From positions 1-41,687 of IMG/VR virus record IMGVR_UViG_3300025889_000255: a DNA stretch of 41,687 nt. One strand, 5' to 3'. Shown piece by piece: positions 32,477 to 40,322 of the stretch. The notes below the pieces were generated by a model. That model saw only the letters and a list, made by a program, of their open reading frames with translations, made no database searches and was not told where the DNA came from. Each line of letters opens with the position of its first letter. Position 1 is the stretch's first letter. The translations under genes were made by a program, and so were the position numbers. The stretch is from a virus.

Positions 32477-33146
32477 CTGTACTTAATTTAGCGTCGTTTT
32501 TTTTCAAATCTCGAATCATCCAATTTTTGGCCGTAGCTATCCAATTAGTTTTTTTGTTGTCATTATCTGACCAGTTTTTAATGGCTTCGTAGTAGTACGC
32601 ACAATCGAAGCATTGGTATTTTTCATCTTCGTACACCTTAGAAGCAAATTTTTCATAATCAAAAAATTCAGAATCAGTAAATAAGTGAGAGAGAGTTTTT
32701 TTCTTTTTCTTTTTTTCTATTGTTGGTTTGTTGGTTTGTTCCTTGTTTGTTTGTTTATCTATACCAACCGTGCTTTGATAGTGATTCGATGGTTGCCTTG
32801 ATGCATGCTTCGATAGTGCTTTGTCAAGTGCTTCGTTGTTTTTTGGCCTACCAACTTTCAACGAAATGATATTACTTGAATACTGATTTTTACTTTTTTG
32901 TATCATTTTAATATATCCAAACCCAACTAAATCATTTAATCCTTTAGAGAAAGTATGCCAGTTTTTAACACCTATTGCATCCATTACCATTTGAGAAGGG
33001 AATCCAAATTTCTCCTTCCATCCTAATCTGTTGCAATGCTCGATAGCAAAAAATAATATTGCTGTGTGTAATGGCCTAATCTTTTCTGGATTATCGAAAC
33101 AGAAATTAAACCACTCTCTTGATAGATCGTAGCTATTCAATTTCAT
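32406..33146 (-). CDS. winged-helix replication protein
   Basis: A 246-residue protein. Residues 20-85 look like a winged helix (PLHTAILFFAIEHCNRLGWK, FPSQMVMDAIGVKNWHTFSK). A low-complexity linker (ASRQPSNHYQSTVGIDK, then a K-rich KKKKKK stretch) leads to a DnaD-like C-terminal part (YYYEAIKNWSDNDNKKTNWI, ATAKNWMIRDLKK). Phage replication initiators of this shape open the origin and recruit host helicase. It overlaps genes on both sides. Confidence 0.65.
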   Translation of the reverse strand: MKLNSYDLSREWFNFCFDNPEKIRPLHTAILFFAIEHCNRLGWKEKFGFPSQMVMDAIGVKNWHTFSKGLNDLVGFGYIKMIQKSKNQYSSNIISLKVGRPKNNEALDKALSKHASRQPSNHYQSTVGIDKQTNKEQTNKPTIEKKKKKKTLSHLFTDSEFFDYEKFASKVYEDEKYQCFDCAYYYEAIKNWSDNDNKKTNWIATAKNWMIRDLKKNDAKLSTDAEQQINNNGKSAGFAAIDAMPD

Positions 33147-33339
33147 TAATCGCTGTTTTTAGTGTCTTGGATAATTTAATCGCTGTGGCCTTATCTAAGC
33201 ATATGAATTGACTGTTATAATCATTGTCTTGCCCCGTATCTTCTATGTCGATAAATATCAGATTACCAGTGTTCGCAAAACAACGAAGCTGAATTTGATC
33301 ATTTTCGTAATCACAGAATAGTAGTTTAACATTTGCCAT
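33133..33339 (-). CDS. unknown protein
   Basis: Sixty-eight residues from ATG 33339 (MANVKLLFCDYENDQIQLR to KTAINEIE). I reject the longer TTG start at 33402 because it lies inside the terminator hairpin 33363-33408. Beta-rich start, helical end with DKATAIKLSKTLK. No family recognised. Confidence 0.6.
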   Translation of the reverse strand: MANVKLLFCDYENDQIQLRCFANTGNLIFIDIEDTGQDNDYNSQFICLDKATAIKLSKTLKTAINEIE

Positions 33340-33362
33340 AAGAATTTTATTTAAAAATCCAT

Positions 33363-33408
33363 AAAAAAAGCCCTTTGAATCTCGACTGCATTCGAAACCC
33401 AAAAGGCT
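33363..33408 (-). terminator. intrinsic terminator / attenuator
   Basis: Minus strand: AGCCTTTTGGGTTTCGA pairs with TCGAGATTCAAAGGGCT (a few G-U pairs) around ATGCAG, then seven T residues. It ends upstream transcription about 24 bases before the ATG at 33339, so that gene is either read through by chance or controlled by attenuation. Confidence 0.75.
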
Positions 33409-33428
33409 TGTAAAAATTTATTTATATA

Positions 33429-33444
33429 GTTAGATGCAGCTAAC
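33429..33444. promoter_or_regulatory. 16-bp near-palindrome GTTAGATGCAGCTAAC
   Basis: The sequence is symmetric except for one A/G pair (GTTAG n TGCA n CTAAC). It may be an operator for a phage regulator, or another member of the GTTAG/CTAAC family of short inverted repeats. It lies between the 33469-33484 element and the terminator. Confidence 0.45.
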
Positions 33445-33468
33445 ATAAAAATTTCAAAAGAACTTGAG

Positions 33469-33484
33469 TATAAATATAATACTT
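33469..33484 (-). promoter_or_regulatory. 16-bp shared element, copy 1
   Basis: TATAAATATAATACTT on the plus strand, identical to 36788-36803. Both copies are followed by a 100- to 130-base leader with GTTAG-type repeats. Copy 2 is part of a promoter with a correctly spaced TTG; copy 1 has no such TTG. Confidence 0.55.
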
Positions 33485-33489
33485 TTTGT

Positions 33490-33843
33490 TTAGTTATTTG
33501 AGGTTAATTTATCAGGATTTTCAAAAATATTTCCAATAATTTCTAATCCCGCTTCACTGAAGTTTGATTGAGAGTTGTCAAGGTTATTTATCGAATGATA
33601 TTGCCATTCATTATCCCATCCAACAACATCAATGGTTTCATCTTCAAATATTACTATATCTTTGTCGCAAACCTCTTTACCATTAATATCTCTCAATCCT
33701 ATGTATTGCATCCATATTAACCCCGGATCAAACATCAATATCCCACTCATTAAATCTTCAATGTCAAAGTTATCAACAATCATTTTCTCACCATTCCAAG
33801 CCCTGAATTTTAATTCCCTCCAAACTTCTTTATTTGTTTTCAT
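33490..33843 (-). CDS. YopX family protein
   Basis: A 117-residue protein. WRELKFRAWNGEKMIVDNF, IWMQYIGLRDINGKEVCDKD, and LEIIGNIFENPDK follow the signature order of YopX proteins, common in phages, function unknown (a beta-barrel fold). The motif end EIIGNIFENPD is nearly invariant in this family. Confidence 0.8.
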   Translation of the reverse strand: MKTNKEVWRELKFRAWNGEKMIVDNFDIEDLMSGILMFDPGLIWMQYIGLRDINGKEVCDKDIVIFEDETIDVVGWDNEWQYHSINNLDNSQSNFSEAGLEIIGNIFENPDKLTSNN

Positions 33844-33873
33844 TTATCTGTTTTTTTTATTTGGTTAAAAGGG

Positions 33874-34104
33874 TTAAAAATTATACTTCTTAGTAAACTC
33901 ATCAATACCAAGATATTCATCTATTCTATCATAGAACTTCGTGCCTAAATCATCTTTATTATTCCATAGCCAATTTGAAAAAGTATCTAAAGGCTCATTG
34001 TTTACATCCTTTTCAGCCATCTCTAATTCATAATCGTCTTTCATACTTTCGAATATTTGCTTTATTTGATATTCAAAAGTGTCATTAATTGTTGTAATAT
34101 CCAT
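33874..34104 (-). CDS. unknown acidic protein
   Basis: A 76-residue acidic protein (MDITTINDTFEYQIKQIFES to KYNF). Helical by composition, no motif recognised. Lies 31 bases from the YopX gene. Confidence 0.55.
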   Translation of the reverse strand: MDITTINDTFEYQIKQIFESMKDDYELEMAEKDVNNEPLDTFSNWLWNNKDDLGTKFYDRIDEYLGIDEFTKKYNF

Positions 34105-34152
34105 TTTTCAATTGTTTTATAGTTTATAATGTCCGTTATTACTTGTTGTTAA

Positions 34153-34458
34153 TCAATTGGTTGTGTTTTTGTTGGCAACCTCATGTCCGTTACCATGTCC
34201 GTTAAGCTTATCTCTAACTAATTCTAATCTTCCTAAATAATGCTTAAAACTTTCCTTTCCATTGCTGGCCCTTACTATTGTTAAGTGATTCTTTACGAAC
34301 TTTTCAATATCAGTAACCGTGGAACATGCATCTAATTTTATATTTTCAGGCCATTGTTTCACAGTCTTAAAGAAGGTTTCTAACTCGGTCAAATCCCACT
34401 TTTCTAATTCAGGTTTATAATTTCCTGTAGGTATTGTTATCCAATCTTCGTCTATCAT
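34153..34458 (-). CDS. DUF6965-like protein
   Basis: A 101-residue protein. LEKWDLTELETFFKTVKQWP, VTDIEKFVKNHLTIVRASNG and YLGRLELVRDKLNGHGNGHE match an unnamed small family widespread in Bacteroidota and their phages. The start overlaps the end of the helicase-methyltransferase gene, so the two are co-translated. Confidence 0.6.
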   Translation of the reverse strand: MIDEDWITIPTGNYKPELEKWDLTELETFFKTVKQWPENIKLDACSTVTDIEKFVKNHLTIVRASNGKESFKHYLGRLELVRDKLNGHGNGHEVANKNTTN

Positions 34459-36671
34459 AATAATTGTAATTGTGCTTTTGTTTCAATAGCAGATTTATGA
34501 TTCTTAACATTAATATTGTAATAGCTCTCTTTTAGCTCAATAGATATGCTTTTACGATTCATTTTTAAAGCCTGCCAACCTTCAGATCCAATGCCGCCAA
34601 ACGGACTTAAAACAGTTTCACCTTCATTTGAATATAGATGTAATATCCTTTCAATGGTATCTAACTGTAAAGGGCAAATATGCTTCTCATCGTTCGAGTC
34701 CCTTGCGGTTGTGTATTGTAAAGTTCGGCCATAATTGATATCCATCCAAACAGGAGAAGCGTATTTTTGCCATAGATCAACTGGTAAATAATCCGGCTTA
34801 GAAGAATCTGTATCCTGATGTGTAATAGGCGTTTCATTTTCTCCAGCATTTCTGAAAAACAAAATGTAATCCGGAATACCTACCCTTGACATTACAGAAT
34901 CCTTTTTAATTTGTTTATGTAGTAACCCTAATGTCTTAGTTCGCTGCATTTCTGTTACTGGGTTTTTCCATAATGTAGTTCTGGCATGGTAAATAAACCC
35001 TTCTTTTGTAAACATTTGCTCAATCATTCCGCTAAAATCTCTCAATCCAATGAATCCTTCTTTGCCTTTTTGAATAGGTAGATCCATACAATGAACGGCA
35101 CATATTCTACCGGGTTTTAAAGTTCTTTTCAATTGAGGAATCAAGTAGCTAAAATGTTCTTTAAATTGATTGTAATTAGACACATTACCCATATCTTCGG
35201 CCTTATCAGAGTAAACATACAACTCAGCAAATGGAGGGCTAAAAACAACTATGTCGGCACAATTATCTTCTAGTTTAGATGCTTCTTGTACACAATCTCC
35301 ATTGATACAATGATAATTATCGGTTTTGATTTCTTTGCTCATTACTTTTGCGGTTTTATTTGATGTATAATCGGCTTGACTTGAATATTTAGCCATTTCC
35401 TTAATCATTAATTTGTGTTTTGACTCTTTTAATAGGATGGTCTTTCTAACGTTGCCTTGGCTCTCAGGTATTAAAATATGTACCTTAACGTTATTCATTT
35501 GCCCGAAACGATAACAACGCCTTACAGCCTGATAAAACGCCTCAAATTTAAAGTCATAAGAACAGAAAACCATGTTAAAACAATTCTGATAATTCATTCC
35601 AAAACTTGCAATACTTGTCTTTGTTATCAACGTCCTGAATTCATTGTTAGCAAACCCTAGCAATTTATCAGCTTTATATTCTGGTTTGTCGCTACCCTGT
35701 ACATTAAATCCATCACTAATACGCTTCCTTAGCTCGTCTGTTTCAGCATTTTGCAAACCCCAAACTATCCATTGGTCATCATTGGAGTTAACTAATTCAA
35801 CGGTTTTATCAATTCGCTTATCAAATGATCGTCGCAAATCTTTATTTATATCCGTGGCACTTACTGCTACGTCACCAAATAAAGTACCGGATATGTTTTC
35901 AACTGGTATAATGTGTTCTATAAATTCAATACCTGGTAACTCGTAACCATCCATAGAAAAACCCAATGTTTCAGGATTATCTAAAGAAATTGACCACGTA
36001 CATACATATTTCCAAAAGTTATCCTTTGCATGTTTCCTTAGCCTCCATTTAGACGTTTCGCCCCCATCATGGACAAAGAACATGGATAACATTTCTAAGT
36101 ATGTCATAGCTCCTAAAAATTGGCTATGTTGGCCTAATTCCATATGATCGTTTGGGGAAGGTGTGGCGGTACATGCTAATCGATAAGGAGTATATTTAAA
36201 AGAGTCAATAATAAGACTCGATAACTTCCCGTCACGACCTTTTAAAATACTTGATTCATCTAACACAATACCAGAAAACACACTAACATCAATGTTTTTA
36301 AGTTGCTCGTAATTGATAATAAATATCCCGTCTAATGAATTTATAGGGTTTTCAATATTCGTATTAAGTTTTTCAATCTCAATACCAAACTTTTTAGCCT
36401 CCTGTATTGTCTGACCAACAACCGCCAATGGAGCTAATATTAAAACAGGCTTACCAGTGTGTTTAACAACCTCTTCGGACCACGACAACTGCATTAATGT
36501 TTTGCCTAATCCACAATCTGCAAAGATAGCAAACCGTCCTTTTTTCAATGATACTTTAACAATGTACTTTTGGAAGTCAAAGAGGTAATTATTCAAATCA
36601 GATTCATTAACATCGAATCCACTTTCAATATGTGTCTTTGTTTTGTTTTCTAAAAATTTATCATAATCCAT
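34455..36671 (-). CDS. SNF2-type helicase fused to DNA methyltransferase
   Basis: A 738-residue protein. N-terminal helicase part: FADCGLGKTLMQLSWSEE (Walker A), LILAPLAVVGQTIQEA, IVLDESSILKG (motif II), CTATPSPNDHMELGQ (motif III) and YQAVRRCYRFGQ (motif VI). C-terminal methyltransferase part: GDCVQEASKLEDN, then VFSPPFAELYV (SPPF for DPPY) and FGGIGSEGWQALKM (SAM site), which is the order of beta-class N4/N6 enzymes. It may modify phage DNA or remodel it during replication. Promoter at 36790-36820. Confidence 0.8.
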   Translation of the reverse strand: MDYDKFLENKTKTHIESGFDVNESDLNNYLFDFQKYIVKVSLKKGRFAIFADCGLGKTLMQLSWSEEVVKHTGKPVLILAPLAVVGQTIQEAKKFGIEIEKLNTNIENPINSLDGIFIINYEQLKNIDVSVFSGIVLDESSILKGRDGKLSSLIIDSFKYTPYRLACTATPSPNDHMELGQHSQFLGAMTYLEMLSMFFVHDGGETSKWRLRKHAKDNFWKYVCTWSISLDNPETLGFSMDGYELPGIEFIEHIIPVENISGTLFGDVAVSATDINKDLRRSFDKRIDKTVELVNSNDDQWIVWGLQNAETDELRKRISDGFNVQGSDKPEYKADKLLGFANNEFRTLITKTSIASFGMNYQNCFNMVFCSYDFKFEAFYQAVRRCYRFGQMNNVKVHILIPESQGNVRKTILLKESKHKLMIKEMAKYSSQADYTSNKTAKVMSKEIKTDNYHCINGDCVQEASKLEDNCADIVVFSPPFAELYVYSDKAEDMGNVSNYNQFKEHFSYLIPQLKRTLKPGRICAVHCMDLPIQKGKEGFIGLRDFSGMIEQMFTKEGFIYHARTTLWKNPVTEMQRTKTLGLLHKQIKKDSVMSRVGIPDYILFFRNAGENETPITHQDTDSSKPDYLPVDLWQKYASPVWMDINYGRTLQYTTARDSNDEKHICPLQLDTIERILHLYSNEGETVLSPFGGIGSEGWQALKMNRKSISIELKESYYNINVKNHKSAIETKAQLQLL

Positions 36672-36708
36672 ACGCCTAAATTAAAAAAGCCCTTACCTCA
36701 TGTCTATT

Positions 36709-36765
36709 GGCGTACGGACACAAGCTAAGAGCTTAGTATTTATTGATTTGATGTGTACGCCTAAC
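36709..36765. repeat. GGCGTAC/GTACGCC inverted repeat with CTAAC end
   Basis: Plus strand: GGCGTACGGACACA (36709-36722) pairs with TGTGTACGCC (36752-36761) with a GG bulge; TAAC follows (36762-36765), giving GCCTAAC, the standard R'' box of attC sites. The loop holds AAGCT-aag-AGCTT. No small gene lies inside, so it may be an empty unit or an RNA leader hairpin. Confidence 0.5.
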
Positions 36766-36787
36766 ATCTTAATATCTAAAGAACTGT

Positions 36788-36803
36788 TATAAATATAATA
36801 CTT
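36788..36803 (-). promoter_or_regulatory. 16-bp shared element, copy 2
   Basis: Identical to 33469-33484. Contains the promoter -7 box TATATTTA (36797-36790). Confidence 0.6.
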
Positions 36804-36820
36804 AATTATTAATAATTCAA
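36790..36820 (-). promoter_or_regulatory. Bacteroidota-type promoter for the helicase-methyltransferase gene
   Basis: Minus strand TTG (36820-36818), 20 bases, TATATTTA (36797-36790). Fits TTG/TAnnTTT(G) spacing. It would give a leader of about 115 bases with the 36709-36765 hairpin. Confidence 0.55.
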
Positions 36821-37024
36821 TGGTTGCTGTGGGTTTTCAATGTAATATTTAGCAATCTTCTTTTTACCGTCTTCAATTATTAATGTTTTTATAGGATGTT
36901 CATTTTCACGTAAATTTTTAATACGCGCTGAAAGCCTTCGAACATTATATAATTCTCTGGCTTGTGGGTCGGTAATCGACTTACCTTGCAATAGGTGTTT
37001 TAAAATTGTTTGGTTCTGGCTCAT
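36809..37024 (-). CDS. winged HTH protein (HTH_39-like)
   Basis: A 71-residue protein. LLQGKSITDPQARELYNVRR and LSARIKNLRENEHPIKT match the small phage helix-turn-helix family in which SLT-x-x-A-x-x-LYG is followed by RLAARIxDLR. It probably regulates phage genes. Next gene downstream is the helicase-methyltransferase, after the promoter region. Confidence 0.65.
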   Translation of the reverse strand: MSQNQTILKHLLQGKSITDPQARELYNVRRLSARIKNLRENEHPIKTLIIEDGKKKIAKYYIENPQQPLNY

Positions 37025-37058
37025 AGTTTTGCTTTAATAGTGTTTCTAATTATCTTGG

Positions 37059-37457
37059 TTAAGGTTCTAGTCTAGCTTTAATTTGATTGATCAATAATTC
37101 CATTCTGGTTGAATAAAAATCCTTCCACAATTCCTTTACTATCTCAGGTTTTTCATGTCCTTTCAATTCAGTTTGTTGAAATAAAACATACAAGGTATTT
37201 CTTAAACGTTGTGACTTGGTTTTTGTGTTATCGTAAAGATCGACCTCAGATTTATCTATTTCCTCCATTTCCTCGTCGCTCATGGTTTCTTTGTCGTATT
37301 TGAATACTAGTATACCAAAACCATTTTGAGCTTCTAAGATTGAAAGTTTTTGTTGTGTGGTTAATTCTTGAGTTCCGAATCTTAAAGAGAATGTATTATC
37401 CTTTTTAGAGTTTACACCTTCAAGGCCACCAACTAATACTATTTTTTTATCACTCAT
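37059..37457 (-). CDS. unknown protein paired with RecT
   Basis: A 132-residue protein (MSDKKIVLVGGLEGVNSKKD to NQIKARLEP). Beta-rich first half (TFSLRFGTQELTTQQKLSIL) and helical second half. It overlaps recT by 4 bases and is transcribed just after it; in related phages such a gene often accompanies RecT. Function unknown. Confidence 0.6.
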   Translation of the reverse strand: MSDKKIVLVGGLEGVNSKKDNTFSLRFGTQELTTQQKLSILEAQNGFGILVFKYDKETMSDEEMEEIDKSEVDLYDNTKTKSQRLRNTLYVLFQQTELKGHEKPEIVKELWKDFYSTRMELLINQIKARLEP

Positions 37458-38398
37458 AATCCTTGCTTATCTAATTTTTTTTGAATATCAGTTTGACTGT
37501 AATTATTACCGGAGTCAATCGGGTCGGGTTGGTTCTGTTTAAGCATTTCAATTATTTCGCTTGCTTCGTTTTGCTTCAATTCACCTGATGTAATTTCCAT
37601 TTCAATCCCTGCTTTCTGCTCGTCTGATATAATAGACGTTCTCAAAAGGCTGTTGATAAACGAAACTGTTGGTGAATCTATATCCAACATGTAATCATCG
37701 TTATCTAATTCAATGGCTTTGTTTAATTTTTCCCATTTTTCAGATTTAGGTAAGTATTTTGTGTGACGTCTTATAATCGCTTTACGGCACATTTCAACTT
37801 CATCCTTTATCCAAACACAAGTAGACATTTTCTTTGCTTCATACGTCTTCCAAGCTTCAGATTTAGCCCTTACAGTATCGTATATGTCCTGAATTCCTGC
37901 ACTTTCTGAATGGATAGTTCCGTCCGGAAGAGTAGCGAGCGAATAAACTGCAATTATTTTACCTTTCTCTTTTCCGTTTAGCCAATAAGGAACATGTTCT
38001 TTAACCTTTTCTTTAGATGCCATGTCAAATTTAATACGGTCACCTTCGTAAACAACCTGGCATTCAATACTGTTAACGCTTCCGGTATCTGTAATTAATT
38101 TCGCCAATCCTTGATACGATGCTCTGAACTGACACTCATACTTCTTTGTTTTGTTGTTCCAAGACGGTATAAGATAACCAAATGGATTTGTAGGGTTTAG
38201 GGTTAAACCTGTTTGAGCTACGTTTAAAACGGCTCCTTTGATCGAAATAGGATCGCACTTTTGTAATTGTGGGCTATTGTTGATTAACTGAACAGCAAAA
38301 GAACACTCTCGCATGAAAGTCTTTTCGTCTGTTAGTTGTATGAAATCAGACTTTATTAGGCTAAATTCCTCTTTTGCTTCTTTGATTATATTACTCAT
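37454..38398 (-). CDS. recT: RecT-family single-strand annealing protein
   Basis: A 314-residue protein. VLNVAQTGLTLNPTNPFGYL, CQFRASYQGLAKLITDTGSV, CQVVYEGDRIKFDM and VWIKDEVEMCRKAIIRRHTK are the core blocks of RecT. It anneals complementary single strands during phage recombination and replication. No RecE-type exonuclease is recognised nearby. RusA, encoded 6 kb downstream, would process the products. Confidence 0.85.
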   Translation of the reverse strand: MSNIIKEAKEEFSLIKSDFIQLTDEKTFMRECSFAVQLINNSPQLQKCDPISIKGAVLNVAQTGLTLNPTNPFGYLIPSWNNKTKKYECQFRASYQGLAKLITDTGSVNSIECQVVYEGDRIKFDMASKEKVKEHVPYWLNGKEKGKIIAVYSLATLPDGTIHSESAGIQDIYDTVRAKSEAWKTYEAKKMSTCVWIKDEVEMCRKAIIRRHTKYLPKSEKWEKLNKAIELDNDDYMLDIDSPTVSFINSLLRTSIISDEQKAGIEMEITSGELKQNEASEIIEMLKQNQPDPIDSGNNYSQTDIQKKLDKQGL

Positions 38399-38400
38399 TT

Positions 38401-38592
38401 CTATTTATCGTTTAAAGTTTCCTCTAATACCTCAATTCTTGCTTGTCTCACAATATGGCCTAAGTGCTTTTTAAGTACTTCTACACCGTTTTTATCTACC
38501 CCATGAACATCTCTCATTATTATTAATAAATGCTCTGTGCGTTCTTTGGATGTTCTTGGCTTTGATACTGGTTGTTCTTTACTTCCTTTCAT
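38401..38592 (-). CDS. unknown small basic protein
   Basis: Sixty-three residues (MKGSKEQPVSKPRTSKERTE to LEETLNDK), basic N-terminus and a helical centre (VEVLKKHLGHIVRQARIEVL). Transcribed from the 38615-38642 promoter element, three bases before recT. No family recognised. Confidence 0.6.
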   Translation of the reverse strand: MKGSKEQPVSKPRTSKERTEHLLIIMRDVHGVDKNGVEVLKKHLGHIVRQARIEVLEETLNDK

Positions 38593-38614
38593 TTTGGTTA
38601 TGGGTTTAATTAAT

Positions 38615-38642
38615 TATACTGTAAATGTAACATAAAGGTTTC
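38615..38642 (-). promoter_or_regulatory. 28-bp shared promoter element, copy 2
   Basis: Matches 593-620 at 25 of 28 positions. The -7-like box is TACATTTA; 20 bases upstream reads TTAG, weaker than the copy at 600-631. It would drive the recT operon. Confidence 0.55.
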
Positions 38643-38649
38643 ATCTATC

Positions 38650-38973
38650 CTAATTATTTGATAGAATAATTTGTAATCCTTCCATATTTTCTAATAAATC
38701 ACCTTCTAATTCTTGGTGCATTTCTAACAGATAAGAAAAAGGATGTCTTTCGGTGTTTATTGTATAGCTAACATACTCAGCTAATATGTCATTATTTTTT
38801 AACAACTCTTTTATGTTAGTAAAATGAACAATCATATTCACCTCTTTTTTCAACCAATTTAAATAGTTTATAGAGTTAATTGCTGTCTTACACCAAGCCC
38901 CATTATACATGAAGTCTATAATGATTGAATTTGCTGTGTGTTTAGTGCTTTGTATTATAATTTCTTTAGTCAT
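38650..38973 (-). CDS. unknown protein
   Basis: A 107-residue protein (MTKEIIIQSTKHTANSIIID to QIILSNN). Beta-alpha mix with INYLNWLKKEVNMIVHFTNI. Start overlaps the next upstream gene by 8 bases. No family recognised. Confidence 0.55.
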   Translation of the reverse strand: MTKEIIIQSTKHTANSIIIDFMYNGAWCKTAINSINYLNWLKKEVNMIVHFTNIKELLKNNDILAEYVSYTINTERHPFSYLLEMHQELEGDLLENMEGLQIILSNN

Positions 38974-39253
38974 TGTTCAGTTTTTTAATCGTTTCAATAA
39001 TGTATTCATGTCCGGGCTTTACCTCTGTTCCTTCGCATACTATACCACCGGGTTTAAATTTAGGAGCTTTAGGGGTATTGGCTTTTAGAAGTATCTCTGT
39101 TATTAACATCATTCTTTTAGCCATTTCGACCCATAGCTTTGAGGCTTTGGCTCTTCTTAAATTAGTCTCACTCTCATTTAACCTGATAGCATTTAACTTG
39201 TGTACTCGTTGATACCAATTTTCTGCCGTATCGTCAAATTCTTTCCTAGTCAT
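38966..39253 (-). CDS. unknown protein
   Basis: A 95-residue basic protein. Helical first half (MTRKEFDDTAENWYQRVHKL, LRRAKASKLWVEMAKRMMLI) and a beta-rich end (KFKPGGIVCEGTEVKPGHEY). Overlaps both neighbours by 8 bases. No family recognised. Confidence 0.55.
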   Translation of the reverse strand: MTRKEFDDTAENWYQRVHKLNAIRLNESETNLRRAKASKLWVEMAKRMMLITEILLKANTPKAPKFKPGGIVCEGTEVKPGHEYIIETIKKLNND

Positions 39254-39704
39254 TTTTGTCTTGATTTAAGATGTATTTAGCTATTAATAATTTTAATCCG
39301 TCCCTGTTTTCAAAACCCATTTCCAAAACACGCTCTCTAGCGTTTTTCATGATATAATCTATGTCGTGCATATCAAATATGCATTGATCAAGTTCGATTT
39401 TAAACTTCATTAGCTTAGTATATTCAATGTAAACGTCTTTACCATCGCTACGACCCACAATAACACCTTTAACGTCAAATTCTAAACCGTCTATATTACG
39501 GCATACTACCAATTCATTATGGACGTTATCGATGATTTCTTCAATTTTACTCTGTATCTTACTAGAGCTTAAACCGTTTCTAAACCTGCTTAACATTACC
39601 CTGCAAGAGCCGTGACTTTTGGATCGACCATCCTTCATTAACACCTCGTATAAATAAGGCATTTCGTTACGTTTAAAATCATTTAGTTTTTCTTTGTAGT
39701 TCAT
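39246..39704 (-). CDS. unknown protein, first gene of the recT region
   Basis: A 152-residue protein (MNYKEKLNDFKRNEMPYLYE to YILNQDKND). SHGSCRVMLSRFRNGLSSS and IIVG-like segments but no family recognised. Lies just after the small-gene array; the 68-bp gap before it contains an attC-like hairpin (39705-39772). Confidence 0.55.
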   Translation of the reverse strand: MNYKEKLNDFKRNEMPYLYEVLMKDGRSKSHGSCRVMLSRFRNGLSSSKIQSKIEEIIDNVHNELVVCRNIDGLEFDVKGVIVGRSDGKDVYIEYTKLMKFKIELDQCIFDMHDIDYIMKNARERVLEMGFENRDGLKLLIAKYILNQDKND

Positions 39705-39717
39705 ATTTAATTTTTAA

Positions 39718-39772
39718 TAAAGTGCATGTATAATTAATTGGAAGTGTATTTTATTCGGATGTTAGCCACAAT
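39718..39772. repeat. partial attC-like hairpin at array edge
   Basis: Plus strand: AATAAAGTGCA (39717-39727) pairs with TGTATTTTATT (39746-39756), followed by CGGATGTTAGCCACAAT. The right end fits the family pattern TTTTATTnGG.TSGTTAGC. There is no clear TAAC box on the left, so the left end may have decayed. Confidence 0.5.
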
Positions 39773-40141
39773 TTAATTTTTGACTATTTCGCATTCCATA
39801 AGTCCGTCATCATGGGTAAGTCTTTCTGTTAAAAATTCCCCAATGCTATCCCATATATCATCAGTCCAACCCTCTTTCAAAATGGTTCTAAACTCGTAGA
39901 AAGTATCAAAATCTTCATCCTGTATAAAGAAGCATCCAGAGTTTGCAAGTAATTTATGCTTACCATTTACATCTAAGCTAAAGTAATTTTCCTTAAAGTA
40001 TGGGTCACCAAAGTAAGCTACAAAAAAACCATTTTGAACCCTCGCTATTTTCCATTCAAAGTCATTTTCATCTTGGTAAGAATGGCATTCCAAGTATTGT
40101 CCCGCATTGGGGAATTTTTCTATTTCAGTTGAGTATATCAT
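39773..40141 (-). CDS. unknown acidic protein (array unit 1)
   Basis: A 122-residue protein (MIYSTEIEKFPNAGQYLECH to ECEIVKN), beta-rich with WKIARVQNGFFVAYFGDPYF and an acidic second half (GWTDDIWDSIGEFL). Largest gene of the array. Flanked by GTTAGCC (39761) and GCTAAC (40173), only 6 bases in common. No family recognised. Confidence 0.65.
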   Translation of the reverse strand: MIYSTEIEKFPNAGQYLECHSYQDENDFEWKIARVQNGFFVAYFGDPYFKENYFSLDVNGKHKLLANSGCFFIQDEDFDTFYEFRTILKEGWTDDIWDSIGEFLTERLTHDDGLMECEIVKN

Positions 40142-40160
40142 AAGTCAAAAATTAAACAGT

Positions 40161-40322
40161 TCACTTCGTTTTGCTAACACCGTATAAAGCAAATAATTTT
40201 ACTATGTCCTGCTCTTTAATTGGCTTTCGTAGTTTATACTTCATTATTAATTCAGTTGTTTGGTGGTCACTAATGTCATACCACCAATTCATTGCTTCGT
40301 CTATTTTCTGTTCTTTATTCAT
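40161..40322 (-). CDS. small unknown protein inside a large hairpin loop
   Basis: Fifty-three residues, MNKEQKIDEAMNWWYDISDH to ALYGVSKTK. It lies between GCTAACACCGTATAAAGCAA (40173-40192) and TTGCCTTATACCATACGTTAGC (40352-40373), which form an imperfect inverted repeat around it. The last 15 codons run through the first arm (TTATACGGTGTTAGC), so the repeat is partly coding. ATG 40322 is preferred over the upstream start at 40391. Confidence 0.65.
   Translation of the reverse strand: MNKEQKIDEAMNWWYDISDHQTTELIMKYKLRKPIKEQDIVKLFALYGVSKTK

Larger units (their letters stand above)
36672..36808. other. 137-bp leader of the helicase-methyltransferase gene
   Basis: Contains the inverted repeat 36709-36765 and, before it, the promoter element 36790-36820. 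No frame above 20 codons. A G/C-rich stem here could control translation or be another cassette remnant. Confidence 0.6.
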
